The notes beneath the pieces are model-generated. The model saw only the letters and a list, made by a program, of their open reading frames with translations, was not told where the DNA came from and made no database searches. This document shows positions 1 to 8,917 of a DNA stretch of 64,000 bases, piece by piece (the stretch's first letter is position 1; every line of letters starts with the position of its first letter). Position numbers and translations under genes: made by a program. Source of the stretch: Flavobacteriaceae bacterium D16. GTDB taxonomy: Bacteria > Bacteroidota > Bacteroidia > Flavobacteriales > Flavobacteriaceae. The stretch lies in NCBI GenBank assembly GCA_021295155.1, contig JAJTJC010000036.1, positions 620,001-684,000 on the forward strand, read 5' to 3'.

Positions 1-3000
1 AGCATCTGTAACTGTGGCCGAATAGGTGCCCATTTGGTTCAATCCGGCAAAATTACCAGTGGTATTATTCACCACGGTAATAGTATCGGGATAGGTAATT
101 TCATAGGTATAGCTTCCCCAGCCGCCTGCAGCAGTCAATTGAACGCTACCAGGATCCGTACAGGTAGGCTGTACATCGGCAACAGCGAGCGTTAGGGCTG
201 CTGCTGGGGCGTTGATTGTAATGCTGGTGGTATCAACACAGTTGGTGTCGTTATCGGTAACAGTAATATCGTAAGTGCCTGCAGCAAGGCCGGTTAAAGA
301 GATAGTTCCGTTGGTCTCGGCCGCCCCACTGAAAGTAGCTGGGCCGGTTATATTGTAGTCGTAAGAAGAGGCAAATCCGGAAACCGTAAAACTGGCCTCA
401 CCGTCTGTATCTCCAAGACAGCTGACATTGCTTATAAGTGTACCTGTTACCTGAACCGGCACAACAGGTGCAATAGTAAAATCTTCCTGATAAACACACC
501 CATTAACATCCGTAACCTGGAAAGTATAGGTGTCTGGTGACAGACCGGAGAATAGATTGTTGTTTCCATTATTTACAGCAGCAGGCGCAATGATTTCATA
601 AACAAATGGGGCTGTGCCGTCAACCACACTCACTGTAACATCCGAAACTAGTGCCGGACACAGGGGTTGTGTGGCTGTAAAGGTTAGGTCTGTTATAGGG
701 TTGAGCGGATCAATAGTGACGTTGTTGGTCACAAGTAAACAGCCACTCGCATCCCTGACAGTAATGGTATAAGTGCCATCCGTAAGACCAGTAAAGGTTT
801 CAGCTCCGGCACCACTCAAAAAGTTCACTCCGTCAATGCTGTATTCGTAAGGAGCAGTTCCACCTGTAACATTCTGGGCTTCAATTGTCCCCGTCTGAAT
901 ACAAGTGTAGGGCTGAATCAACACTGCATCAGCTGAAATGCCATTAACAGGAGTAGATATGGTCTGATATTCAAAGTAATCACAGGACGCACTTCCTTTA
1001 CGCTGATTGATCACAATAGCGTAATCTCCGGCAGGTAAACCTGTAAATGTACCGGAAGCATTAGTTGCTATTGCGTTAATGTAGTCGTAATTGTTTTCAT
1101 CAAACCCAGTGGCGTCGAATAAATAATAAGTAAGCTGATAGCCATTGCTGTCAACAAGGTTAATTATGATCTCACCCGTAGCTTCACCAAAACACAAGAC
1201 GTCGATTATAGTTGTAGGATCAAAATCAGCAGATGGCCTGAATTCTATAACAACCGGGTTTGAAATATCAAAACAATTATTTCGATCTACGACCACAAAG
1301 GTGTAGGTTCCTGGATCTAATACGTCAAATATCTGACTGGTCTGGAATTCAGAAGCAGGAATATCTGAAGGTGTGGGATAAGAGATTTGGGTAACCCCTA
1401 ATTCATCCACAAATTCCCAGATAGCATAAGTATGAGGGGTTTGTCCTCCTGTTGACGACATTTGGATATTCCCTTCCCTACAGGTAATATGCTGTGAAAT
1501 ACGTGCTTCCAGCTCCAGGTCATTATTGTCCTGGATAGTTACTTGTTCATTGTGCAAACAACCATCATCTGTAGTCACTTCAATATCATAAACACCTGGA
1601 TTAAGGTTCGGAAATGTATGATTGTTGTCAACGCTAGGCCCATAGGTATCTACAATAGTTCCGCCCTGGGAAATCTCATAGTAATATTGAGGCTCTACAT
1701 CAAGAACAGATATACTAATAGAACCAAGACCGTTACAGTTGGCATCCGCAGTGGTAACGTCTACCTGGAAATTTCGCTGCAGTACTCCAATATTCTCTAA
1801 ACGGAATACACACCCTCCAACAACGCCCACCTGCTGCATTTCTATGGTGTAGGCACCATTAGTTGCTATATCAAAACTTGGTCCGTTTCCAGCGCTAAAT
1901 GGCACCAGAATGTTGCCGTTAGTGGCATCCAGAAGCTGGTACTCATAATCTGCCGGCATGTTGGTTACCGTGATATTACCCGGTGATGTACAAATAACGT
2001 CGGTTACATTGTATTGCGGGTCAAGCGGGTTTTGAAAAATATTGAAGTAGAACCTGGTAAAACAACCATTTAAATAGTTGATTACCACACGATATTCTCC
2101 TGGTGCCGAGGCCAGGAAATCATTTCCGGTATCTACTGTGTTCCAGGTACAGGTGGCCTCTTTATTGGGACAGTCCTCTCCGGCATCTGCACAACTAGCT
2201 TCATCCAGCTGTTCCCAGACAATACTGGTTGCATCCGGAATATTGATCTCAATAAGTTCTGTATCATTGAGCCCGCAAAGGAATACTTTCGGGAGCAGAT
2301 CCCCATCATTAGGACAGGTAACTACTTCACCTTCAACTGTGTTGGTAGGATCATTAATCAGGGTAATTATAGGATTCGTTTGAGTAGAACCACTAAAAAC
2401 TACGGTGATGATTTCCTGAAAACCTTTACAGGGGTCTGCAACAATCTTATCTACAATGTAAGATCCAACTTCAGTTACGACGATGGTGCTGGGATCGTTA
2501 TCCGGATCGCCATCGGTAATGACGGTATCTCCGGCATCTATCAAACCATCTGCGTTGTTGTCCTGATACCAGATGTAACTGTCAAAATTATCACCGGCAT
2601 CAAGAAGTACATTGTTTCCGCACAACTCTACGGTCCGACTAAAATCACAGTCTTCCAGGTCATCCAGCAAGAAGTTGGTGGCACCCGGAGTAACAAAGCC
2701 ACAGGCATCAAAGTCAGACACACTGGGGTCATCGGTAATCTGGTTGTTGTTTATTACTCCCTCATAAGTGGAATAGGCCAGGTTTTCTATGAGATCCGTA
2801 CAGGCGTTAACAAAATCAAAGCAGTTTTCCGCCACCTGTACGCGCATTCTTAATTCCGATATAGGATCCCCTTCTTCAATTAAGTTATCTGGAATTGAGA
2901 AGACCACCTCGCGAGTTCCCGGATTGTAGGTATAGGTCACTCCTGGAGGCAGGGTTAAATTTGTTTCATCCAGCGTTACATTTATTGGAAGTATATCTCG

Positions 3001-4278
3001 TATAGTGTAGTTGGTGGCATCATCATTACCTATGTTCTGGAAAGAAAGCACATAGTCCAATAGCTGGCCCAGGTTTACACCGGCCCCCGTAATATCATTA
3101 CCCGCAATGTCTTCGACTTTTTTCTCCAGAACCATGTTGGGTTCTATGATCTCAATATTGAACGAATTGAAGAAGGGATAATATTGATCGCCATTCGATG
3201 TAAAGCGGAATGTTGCATCCGTTTCGTTATTTGGAATGACTGAGTTCAGTGGATTATTCAGCAAAAAGATGTCCGTGTCATATCCCAGCGTATTGACACT
3301 ATTTGGCGTACGGCCGTTTAGAATAGCCCCATTAAGGGTAATGTTACTATTAAAAAAGTTTCCTGCGGGATTCACAGCATTGCTAAGCGTAGTAAATCCA
3401 GGATTACTCGCTGCACGAATCCGCATACGGTCTCCTGTAATTCTATTGTCTCCTTCTAATGCCGCTGCACCAAGGTAAGCTTGCACTGGTCCTACAGGTA
3501 TAGTGTTGAATCCAGAATAATTAATGTCCACTGTTGGATTAGCACTTCTAACCCTGGCAAAGCCGTCAAATGTGGTGATTAATTTACCTGTAAGGGTGGG
3601 ATTTTCATAGACAAGGACTAATGTCCAACCTCCTGCGGCTCCACCTCCAGGTGACAATGAACCGACTACGGATCTAATATTGGCAACGGTATACTCTCCA
3701 GTAGGATCGGCCAAGGCCGTTACAAGTGCAGTAACATCCGCATAACAGGCATATGGGCTGTTTTGTGTTACGGAAGGATCTCCACTGGTAAACCCATCAA
3801 ACAGGACTTCGTCTGCGGTGACGTCTACATAGGTTCCGCCAGGCACACGAAAACGCACCTGATTAAAGTCGTTTTGCCTGTTTGTACCTAATGGCTGTCC
3901 AGCCTGTTCGCTGGGATAGGTGGCAGACCAGTAGAGTCCTGCGTAGCGCACCAGGTTACAGTTAGCCTGGGAAAAATTAAGAATGGCAGAACTCGAACTA
4001 AAGGTTGATGCATCCCCATCTACATCAATGTATTGCTGGTTTAACCAGTCATTATAGGTAGAAGAATTTCCCGTTGCATTATAGGGGTCGTTGGGTTCTG
4101 TGTTACCAGTACCCCCATCGCGGTTTACAATATTGTTTGCTATAAAAGTGAGATCACCCTTGAGATTATTCTGGTAACGAATATCAAAGGTGTTGAACTC
4201 TTGCGAGTAGCCTGTGAATGTAATGGAAAAAAGCGCGCAGGCTAAAACAAGTATTTTAGCGAGTAGTTTTTGGTTCAT
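1..4278 (-). CDS. Giant SprB-like T9SS surface adhesin (3' end outside window)
   Basis: The reading frame starts at the ATG at 4278-4276 and stays open to base 1, so about 1,426 residues are present and the C-terminus is missing. The N-terminus (MNQKLLAKILVLACALFSI...) is a signal peptide. The first 370 or so residues resemble the N-terminal region of large flavobacterial surface proteins. A DUF11-like segment begins near residue 379 (MVLEKKVEDIAGND). From about residue 750 there are repeated modules with G-T-Y-x-I/F-x-V-x-D signatures typical of SprB repeats, for example near residue 1,420 (MGTYSATVTDA). SprB-type proteins are exported by the T9SS and carried on the cell surface in gliding flavobacteria. 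The start overlaps the stop of the upstream PorP-like gene by one base (TGATG), so the two are translationally coupled. A type B sorting domain is expected beyond the window edge. Adhesin class is confident; ligand and motility role are unknown. Confidence 0.85.
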   Translation of the reverse strand, partial: MNQKLLAKILVLACALFSITFTGYSQEFNTFDIRYQNNLKGDLTFIANNIVNRDGGTGNTEPNDPYNATGNSSTYNDWLNQQYIDVDGDASTFSSSSAILNFSQANCNLVRYAGLYWSATYPSEQAGQPLGTNRQNDFNQVRFRVPGGTYVDVTADEVLFDGFTSGDPSVTQNSPYACYADVTALVTALADPTGEYTVANIRSVVGSLSPGGGAAGGWTLVLVYENPTLTGKLITTFDGFARVRSANPTVDINYSGFNTIPVGPVQAYLGAAALEGDNRITGDRMRIRAASNPGFTTLSNAVNPAGNFFNSNITLNGAILNGRTPNSVNTLGYDTDIFLLNNPLNSVIPNNETDATFRFTSNGDQYYPFFNSFNIEIIEPNMVLEKKVEDIAGNDITGAGVNLGQLLDYVLSFQNIGNDDATNYTIRDILPINVTLDETNLTLPPGVTYTYNPGTREVVFSIPDNLIEEGDPISELRMRVQVAENCFDFVNACTDLIENLAYSTYEGVINNNQITDDPSVSDFDACGFVTPGATNFLLDDLEDCDFSRTVELCGNNVLLDAGDNFDSYIWYQDNNADGLIDAGDTVITDGDPDNDPSTIVVTEVGSYIVDKIVADPCKGFQEIITVVFSGSTQTNPIITLINDPTNTVEGEVVTCPNDGDLLPKVFLCGLNDTELIEINIPDATSIVWEQLDEASCADAGEDCPNKEATCTWNTVDTGNDFLASAPGEYRVVINYLNGCFTRFYFNIFQNPLDPQYNVTDVICTSPGNITVTNMPADYEYQLLDATNGNILVPFSAGNGPSFDIATNGAYTIEMQQVGVVGGCVFRLENIGVLQRNFQVDVTTADANCNGLGSISISVLDVEPQYYYEISQGGTIVDTYGPSVDNNHTFPNLNPGVYDIEVTTDDGCLHNEQVTIQDNNDLELEARISQHITCREGNIQMSSTGGQTPHTYAIWEFVDELGVTQISYPTPSDIPASEFQTSQIFDVLDPGTYTFVVVDRNNCFDISNPVVIEFRPSADFDPTTIIDVLCFGEATGEIIINLVDSNGYQLTYYLFDATGFDENNYDYINAIATNASGTFTGLPAGDYAIVINQRKGSASCDYFEYQTISTPVNGISADAVLIQPYTCIQTGTIEAQNVTGGTAPYEYSIDGVNFLSGAGAETFTGLTDGTYTITVRDASGCLLVTNNVTIDPLNPITDLTFTATQPLCPALVSDVTVSVVDGTAPFVYEIIAPAAVNNGNNNLFSGLSPDTYTFQVTDVNGCVYQEDFTIAPVVPVQVTGTLISNVSCLGDTDGEASFTVSGFASSYDYNITGPATFSGAAETNGTISLTGLAAGTYDITVTDNDTNCVDTTSITINAPAAALTLAVADVQPTCTDPGSVQLTAAGGWGSYTYEITYPDTITVVNNTTGNFAGLNQMGTYSATVTDA

Positions 4279-6371
4279 CAGGTTATCAGGTTTGGTGTCA
4301 CACGCATAATCCACATCTTGTCGTTGTATGCGTCGTTAAGGTTTGAGTAGTAAGAAATCAGTGCGTTGTTCCAGGATTCATGCTTCTTTAAATAAACATA
4401 CCGATAGTTATTTTCGGGGTTTATAAAGTAACTGGCACTTAAGCCTCTGGAATTCAATAGTTTTACAAAACGATTGGCATTTTTAGGGTTGGCAAAAACA
4501 TTGGCTATGATGTAGAATCCACCACCAACGCCTTTCAGCTCATAGGTTTTCGGTTCCTGCCCTTCGTTCACATTATCCCGCACCACTACATTTTGTTGAA
4601 GTACATCCTTGGCATAACGCGATGATTTTTCTTCAAGCTTCCGGGTGTTTTCCACGTAAGCTTCGTTGGTATACCTGTTTTCTACGTTCATGATCCACAG
4701 ATCACCATCGTAAGCACCGCCCATTTTGGTTTGATAAGCTTCTTTGGCTTCATTCCAGGTATTGTATCGCTTCAGATACACATACTTCATTCCGTTATTC
4801 GGATTATCTATGTAGTCAGCATCGTAGCCTTGCTGGTTAAGTTTGTCAACAAATTTGTTAAGGTAATAGTCGCCTTTATATACATTGGCTACCACATAAT
4901 ACCCGTCTGTTACCCCATCAAGGTCACGGAATTTTCGACTTTTAACGCCAGAAATTTTTTCTGATTTTTGAGTGGCTGTCCTGGTGGTAGCAGCAATTTT
5001 TGTTCTGTCTTTAGTGACTTCAGGAACCACTTCCTCCTTTTTGTGCACCTGGACGAGTTCCTCTTTTTCCTTTTTCAGTTCCAACAGGGCTTTTTTCCTG
5101 TTTTCTTCTTCCTGGGCTTGTCTTTCAGCCACCGCATTGTCTGCCTGTGGATTGAAATATAATTCCTTGGCTTTTTCTTCTATTTCAGGACGCTTGTCCT
5201 GTGTTTCCCTGCGCACCATACGCATGACCATTTCAAAGCGCTGTTCAAGGTCCCGCTGTTGGTTTTGCTCGAGAGAATCTTGTCGGAAAATTAGTTCTGC
5301 CAGAATTTCATCGTTTTCAGCTAAACGCCTTTTCAAGTCTTCTATCTCGGCCTCTTTTTCGGCTGCGGTAAGTTCGTCTTGAGGATCTTCATCGTTGTTA
5401 ACCAGGGCGTCTTCGAAATCGTCTTCCAGCATTACCCGATCTTCAGTAAGGTTAGGTGTGATGGAGTAGGCAAATGAAATTTCGTGCGTAACCCCAAAAT
5501 TGTCGAAGTTGCTGGATAACCCTTTTTCCATGGTATATCCTATCGACAATCTTCGGTTGAGGTTGAATCCAATTCCTGCTGAAGCTCCGTAGAAACTATC
5601 GTAACCACCTTGTAGCCAGCCTATTTTAGGCAAATCCATAATCAGGTTTCCCCCAAGAACAAACTCCTCTTCACCCACCTTTCTCGCTCTTGCTAATGGC
5701 ATAAGACGACCGCCTTCAAGTATACCGGAAGCATTTTCAAACTGATGGGTATATTGTAAATGACTGGAAAAGGTCTTGTCCTTAAACTCTGTGATAGACT
5801 CACTGGTTTTCAGGTTATAATCGAAAAGATTTTCCGCAAAAACACCAACATCCCAGTTTCCATAGGAAAGGTTAAATCCGGGTTGAAAGGATAAAAGTGA
5901 GGCGTCTTGGAATCCGCTGACAAAAGGATCATCCTCTACGGTATTTATTCGGTTTTGGTCCAACCCACTATTGTAGTAGGAAAAGTTAGCACCAAACGTA
6001 AAATTACTTTTATCACTTAATTTGACGCCATAGGCATAATTAGCCAGGACTCCATAATTCCTAAGCACTCCTGCGGTTTGGGTGTAGAGACTTACACCAA
6101 GTCCCGTCCTGTCGTTCATCCGACCACTATAACTCAGGAAATATGTCTGGTTGTTATCATCAAAGGATACCGACTGGTTTCTGTGTAAAAGATTGATATA
6201 GGATTTGTCTTCCCGCACTGTGGAAAAGGTGGGGTTTATAAGAAAGCGGTTAAATTTCAGGAGGTTCTGCGAAGGAACATCATATGAAATAAACGGACTT
6301 TCCTCCTGTGCCTTGACGGTTACCGTCAGGGCCAGAAAGCACAATATCACATATACAAATCTCAGTTTCAT
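4278..6371 (-). CDS. PorP/SprF-family T9SS outer-membrane protein with two C-terminal SPOR-like repeats
   Basis: 697 aa. A signal peptide (cut near VKAQ-E) leads into a PorP/SprF beta-barrel of about 300 residues; 'INPTFSTVREDKSYINLLHR' is the typical early motif. Then follow a charged, coiled-coil-prone linker (about 320-450, rich in E, K and R) and two homologous repeats at about 490-567 and 616-697. Each repeat has the pattern GxYYVxANVYxxxxxxNxFVxxLNxxGxxAxYxxNPxN, then YVYLKRY and LWIMxVxN, which resembles SPOR-type modules. SprF partners SprB at the outer membrane in Flavobacterium, and the gene sits just upstream of an SprB-like adhesin, so it probably serves export or anchoring of that adhesin. 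PorP/SprF proteins are usually about 300-350 aa, so the extension is unusual. It lies 7 nt after the preceding type B gene. Confidence 0.88.
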   Translation of the reverse strand: MKLRFVYVILCFLALTVTVKAQEESPFISYDVPSQNLLKFNRFLINPTFSTVREDKSYINLLHRNQSVSFDDNNQTYFLSYSGRMNDRTGLGVSLYTQTAGVLRNYGVLANYAYGVKLSDKSNFTFGANFSYYNSGLDQNRINTVEDDPFVSGFQDASLLSFQPGFNLSYGNWDVGVFAENLFDYNLKTSESITEFKDKTFSSHLQYTHQFENASGILEGGRLMPLARARKVGEEEFVLGGNLIMDLPKIGWLQGGYDSFYGASAGIGFNLNRRLSIGYTMEKGLSSNFDNFGVTHEISFAYSITPNLTEDRVMLEDDFEDALVNNDEDPQDELTAAEKEAEIEDLKRRLAENDEILAELIFRQDSLEQNQQRDLEQRFEMVMRMVRRETQDKRPEIEEKAKELYFNPQADNAVAERQAQEEENRKKALLELKKEKEELVQVHKKEEVVPEVTKDRTKIAATTRTATQKSEKISGVKSRKFRDLDGVTDGYYVVANVYKGDYYLNKFVDKLNQQGYDADYIDNPNNGMKYVYLKRYNTWNEAKEAYQTKMGGAYDGDLWIMNVENRYTNEAYVENTRKLEEKSSRYAKDVLQQNVVVRDNVNEGQEPKTYELKGVGGGFYIIANVFANPKNANRFVKLLNSRGLSASYFINPENNYRYVYLKKHESWNNALISYYSNLNDAYNDKMWIMRVTPNLIT

Positions 6372-6378
6372 GGTCGGT

Positions 6379-8640
6379 TTAGCGGATGACTGTTATAGTG
6401 CCTTGTTTGAGGACTTCGCTATTATTGCGGATCTTGTAATAGAACACCATGTTCTGCCGCGGAAACGAAGTAGACGATTCAGGCCAGTTGTTTTGATAGT
6501 TAAATACATTAAAGACCTCTTCACCTCTGTCGTTGTAAATGATCACATTTACCTCGGTCTTGTTAGAGAATGAATTCGGAATTACCCACAGGTCGTTTAT
6601 TCCATCACCATTGGCAGATACTACATTAGGCACTTTAAAAGTGTCCTGATATTCTACGGTAATTGCACGAGATACCTGGCAATTCCCAATCATGGCAATT
6701 AATAGGAAGCTTCCTTCATCTGTAAAAGTCATAGAGGAAGAAGAGCTCATTTCAATATTGTTTTGGTCTAACCAGCGATAGGAGTCTGCCCCACTTGCTG
6801 TTACTGTGCGTGAAGTTCCCTCAGGGAATACCACATTATCAGGGGAGTCCAGGGTAATCAGATCAGGATTCAATGGGCTGATAACTAATTCATTAGAACC
6901 AAGCGGACAACCGTTTCTGTCGATAACAAGTTGATAAGTTCCGGGTTCAGTAGTATCCAGGGTTTCGCTGGAGTTACCTAAGTCTACCCCATCCCTGTAC
7001 CAGGAGAAAGTTTCCCCATTCAGGTCAGTAGGTGTACTCAGGGTGATTATTTCAGAAGGCCCACAACTTGTGGTGCTTGTACTGTTAATAGTCAGCAATT
7101 CATTGACCAGAAGGCGCACTGAAAGTGCATTAGAAGTATCGGTATAACCGCCAATGGCGATGTCTACATCATAATTTCCGTTTTCGGAAATGTTTGTAAG
7201 GCTTATGCTGTTGGAGGTAGCTCCAGCCACATTAGCCCCGTCTTTCTTCCATTGTGCACTTATGCTGGATACCAGCTGTGAGGTAACATCTATAGTGCCA
7301 CCACCAGAAATATCCGCAGTAAGCGTGCTTATTTCCAGTACGATATCCGTATTTACGCATTCCGCATACGTTGAAGCATAAGCTATTGTAGCGTCTATAC
7401 TGGTAGGCACTGCTACATTAGTGGGATCAGAATCAATTGAGGTTGAAGCACAGGCGCCTCCGCTTAAGGAGACACGTGCATAATATGCGCCACTGTCTGT
7501 TTCGCCCACAACCAGAGTATTGCTGGTTGCCCCGGGAACTGCCGCTCCGTCTTTATACCATTGGTACGTTGGCGAAGTTGCATCGGTAGAAACACTTAAG
7601 GTTTCAGTAAAGCCAGGCAATACAACAAGTTCTGCCGGATTGTCGCGCGTAACGGTAAAGTTACCCGCATTGGTTATCGTTACGGCGGCCGAACGCTCTA
7701 CGCATGCACCGGCTCCAAATACTTCCACCTCATAATCACCTTCAAAACCGGCAATAGAGGCGTCAACCGTATAGGTGTCATCATCTACGACAGGCGATGT
7801 AACAGGCGAACCATCCTTAAACCAGGTATAGGTTAATCCCATACCGGTAATGTTGGCAACCAGATCTACAGTTTCCCCACTACAAAGACTGGTCTTGGCG
7901 GGTGGGTTAATTGCAATACCCAAACTACTCCCAACCGTTACATCAATAAGATTGGATAAGGTATTTCCGGATCCAGAACAGGAACCGTAATCAATTTCTA
8001 CATTGTACATCCCCGATTGAGAAACCGTTATTGACGAACCTTTATCGGCAAGGGGAGTACCACTTCGGTACCAATTATACTGATAAGTATCTGCATTTGG
8101 CAGATCGTATACTTCAAGGGTGATAGAATTACCATCACAAACCTGTGCAGTACCATCACCAAAATCGGCCTGACCCTGCGGGCGTATCGTTAATCCTGTA
8201 TTTACACTGATGTAGTACATGGGGTATGGCACAGAAACCGGACTGGTTACTGCCGGACTTGTGCTTCTTACCCGCATCCTGTAGCCTTCGCCGCGAGTAT
8301 CTGCAGGTAACGCAAACTGGAAGTAAAAATCAAATGTGGTGTTTTTTGAATTGTCACGAGCTAGCTCTACCGGACTACCGAAATCGCCATTGGCATCAGA
8401 AAGTTCCAGGATAAACTCGTTATCCCCATTAACCAGGGGTGGTCCCCATGTAAAATTAACCCAGTAGTCGTTAAAGCTGTCAGAAGCACAGGCCTGTGAC
8501 CAGGGAGAACTACCTGCTGGGGGAGTTTGGTTTGGTGCCGCCACCGGGGCATTCAGGCTTTGTGCCGTTGTGGCCAGATAGGCCAACATGGCAAAAGCCG
8601 TAAAGATGCTTGTCAGGGATGTGCGTAATTGTGGTTTCAT
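6379..8640 (-). CDS. Ig-like repeat surface protein with T9SS type B sorting domain
   Basis: 753 aa. A signal peptide (about 1-27, ending TTAQS) is followed by a domain with SPWSQACASDSFNDYWVNFT and then several Ig/PKD-like modules that recur as Y-x-W-(Y/F)-(K/R)-(S/D)-G (YNWYRSG, YTWFKDG, YQWYKDG, FSWYRDG). The C-terminal 85 residues are a gliding-motility-associated C-terminal (CHU_C, type B) sorting domain: VPNVVSANGDGINDLWVIPN, IIYNDRGEEVF, and a terminal KQGTITVIR. Such domains direct export through the T9SS to the cell surface. It is the first gene of a minus-strand operon with the PorP-like barrel and the giant adhesin. No catalytic domain was recognised, so it is probably structural or adhesive. 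Confidence 0.85.
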   Translation of the reverse strand: MKPQLRTSLTSIFTAFAMLAYLATTAQSLNAPVAAPNQTPPAGSSPWSQACASDSFNDYWVNFTWGPPLVNGDNEFILELSDANGDFGSPVELARDNSKNTTFDFYFQFALPADTRGEGYRMRVRSTSPAVTSPVSVPYPMYYISVNTGLTIRPQGQADFGDGTAQVCDGNSITLEVYDLPNADTYQYNWYRSGTPLADKGSSITVSQSGMYNVEIDYGSCSGSGNTLSNLIDVTVGSSLGIAINPPAKTSLCSGETVDLVANITGMGLTYTWFKDGSPVTSPVVDDDTYTVDASIAGFEGDYEVEVFGAGACVERSAAVTITNAGNFTVTRDNPAELVVLPGFTETLSVSTDATSPTYQWYKDGAAVPGATSNTLVVGETDSGAYYARVSLSGGACASTSIDSDPTNVAVPTSIDATIAYASTYAECVNTDIVLEISTLTADISGGGTIDVTSQLVSSISAQWKKDGANVAGATSNSISLTNISENGNYDVDIAIGGYTDTSNALSVRLLVNELLTINSTSTTSCGPSEIITLSTPTDLNGETFSWYRDGVDLGNSSETLDTTEPGTYQLVIDRNGCPLGSNELVISPLNPDLITLDSPDNVVFPEGTSRTVTASGADSYRWLDQNNIEMSSSSSMTFTDEGSFLLIAMIGNCQVSRAITVEYQDTFKVPNVVSANGDGINDLWVIPNSFSNKTEVNVIIYNDRGEEVFNVFNYQNNWPESSTSFPRQNMVFYYKIRNNSEVLKQGTITVIR

Positions 8641-8791
8641 AGGTCGTAGTTTTGGGGGACTACAGTTTCACCGGTCAATAGGGTATGTTCGGTCAAAACC
8701 GTAAAACGTTCATTAATTTTTCAAAATGTTTCATACTCTACTCTTGGCGATCGAACATACTATTCAAAAACAAATATGTCTTTTTCTCTTC

Positions 8792-8818
8792 GGCCCTAGA
8801 ATTTATTGTTGTAGGGCC
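8792..8818. other. Inverted repeat in the divergent T9SS-locus/glnS spacer
   Basis: GGCCCTA (8792-8798) and TAGGGCC (8812-8818) form perfect 7-bp arms around a 13-nt AT-rich loop. The repeat lies in the 277-bp spacer between the divergent 8640 (minus) and 8918 (plus) starts. It could be an operator or an RNA hairpin; there is no U-tract. Nothing else was recognised in the spacer except the glnS -7 element. Confidence 0.35.
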
Positions 8819-8891
8819 ATTTAAATATGTTGTGAAATCCAGTTATTCTATGGTGAGGAGATTTTCTTAACCGCCAATCCCGCATTTTTCC

Positions 8892-8899
8892 TACATTTG
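8892..8899 (+). promoter_or_regulatory. glnS promoter -7 element (TAnnTTTG)
   Basis: TACATTTG matches the Bacteroidota -7 consensus TAnnTTTG, 18 bases before the chosen ATG. No good -33 TTG is visible at the usual spacing. The element covers the in-frame TTG at 8897, which argues against that codon as the start. Confidence 0.5.
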
Positions 8900-8917
8900 T
8901 CCTTCAATTTTATTAGT

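Noticed and set aside
1-4278. Repeated pattern in the adhesin gene as a possible repeat array or CRISPR
   Set aside because: Repeats are at the protein level (SprB/Ig-like modules), with no constant DNA repeat or spacer length.
6205-6573. 122-codon plus-strand frame across the PorP/type B junction
   Set aside because: It lies antisense to two clear genes and has no recognisable domain.
8897-8917. Upstream TTG start for glnS
   Set aside because: It lies inside the -7 promoter box; ATG 8918 gives the normal N-terminus.
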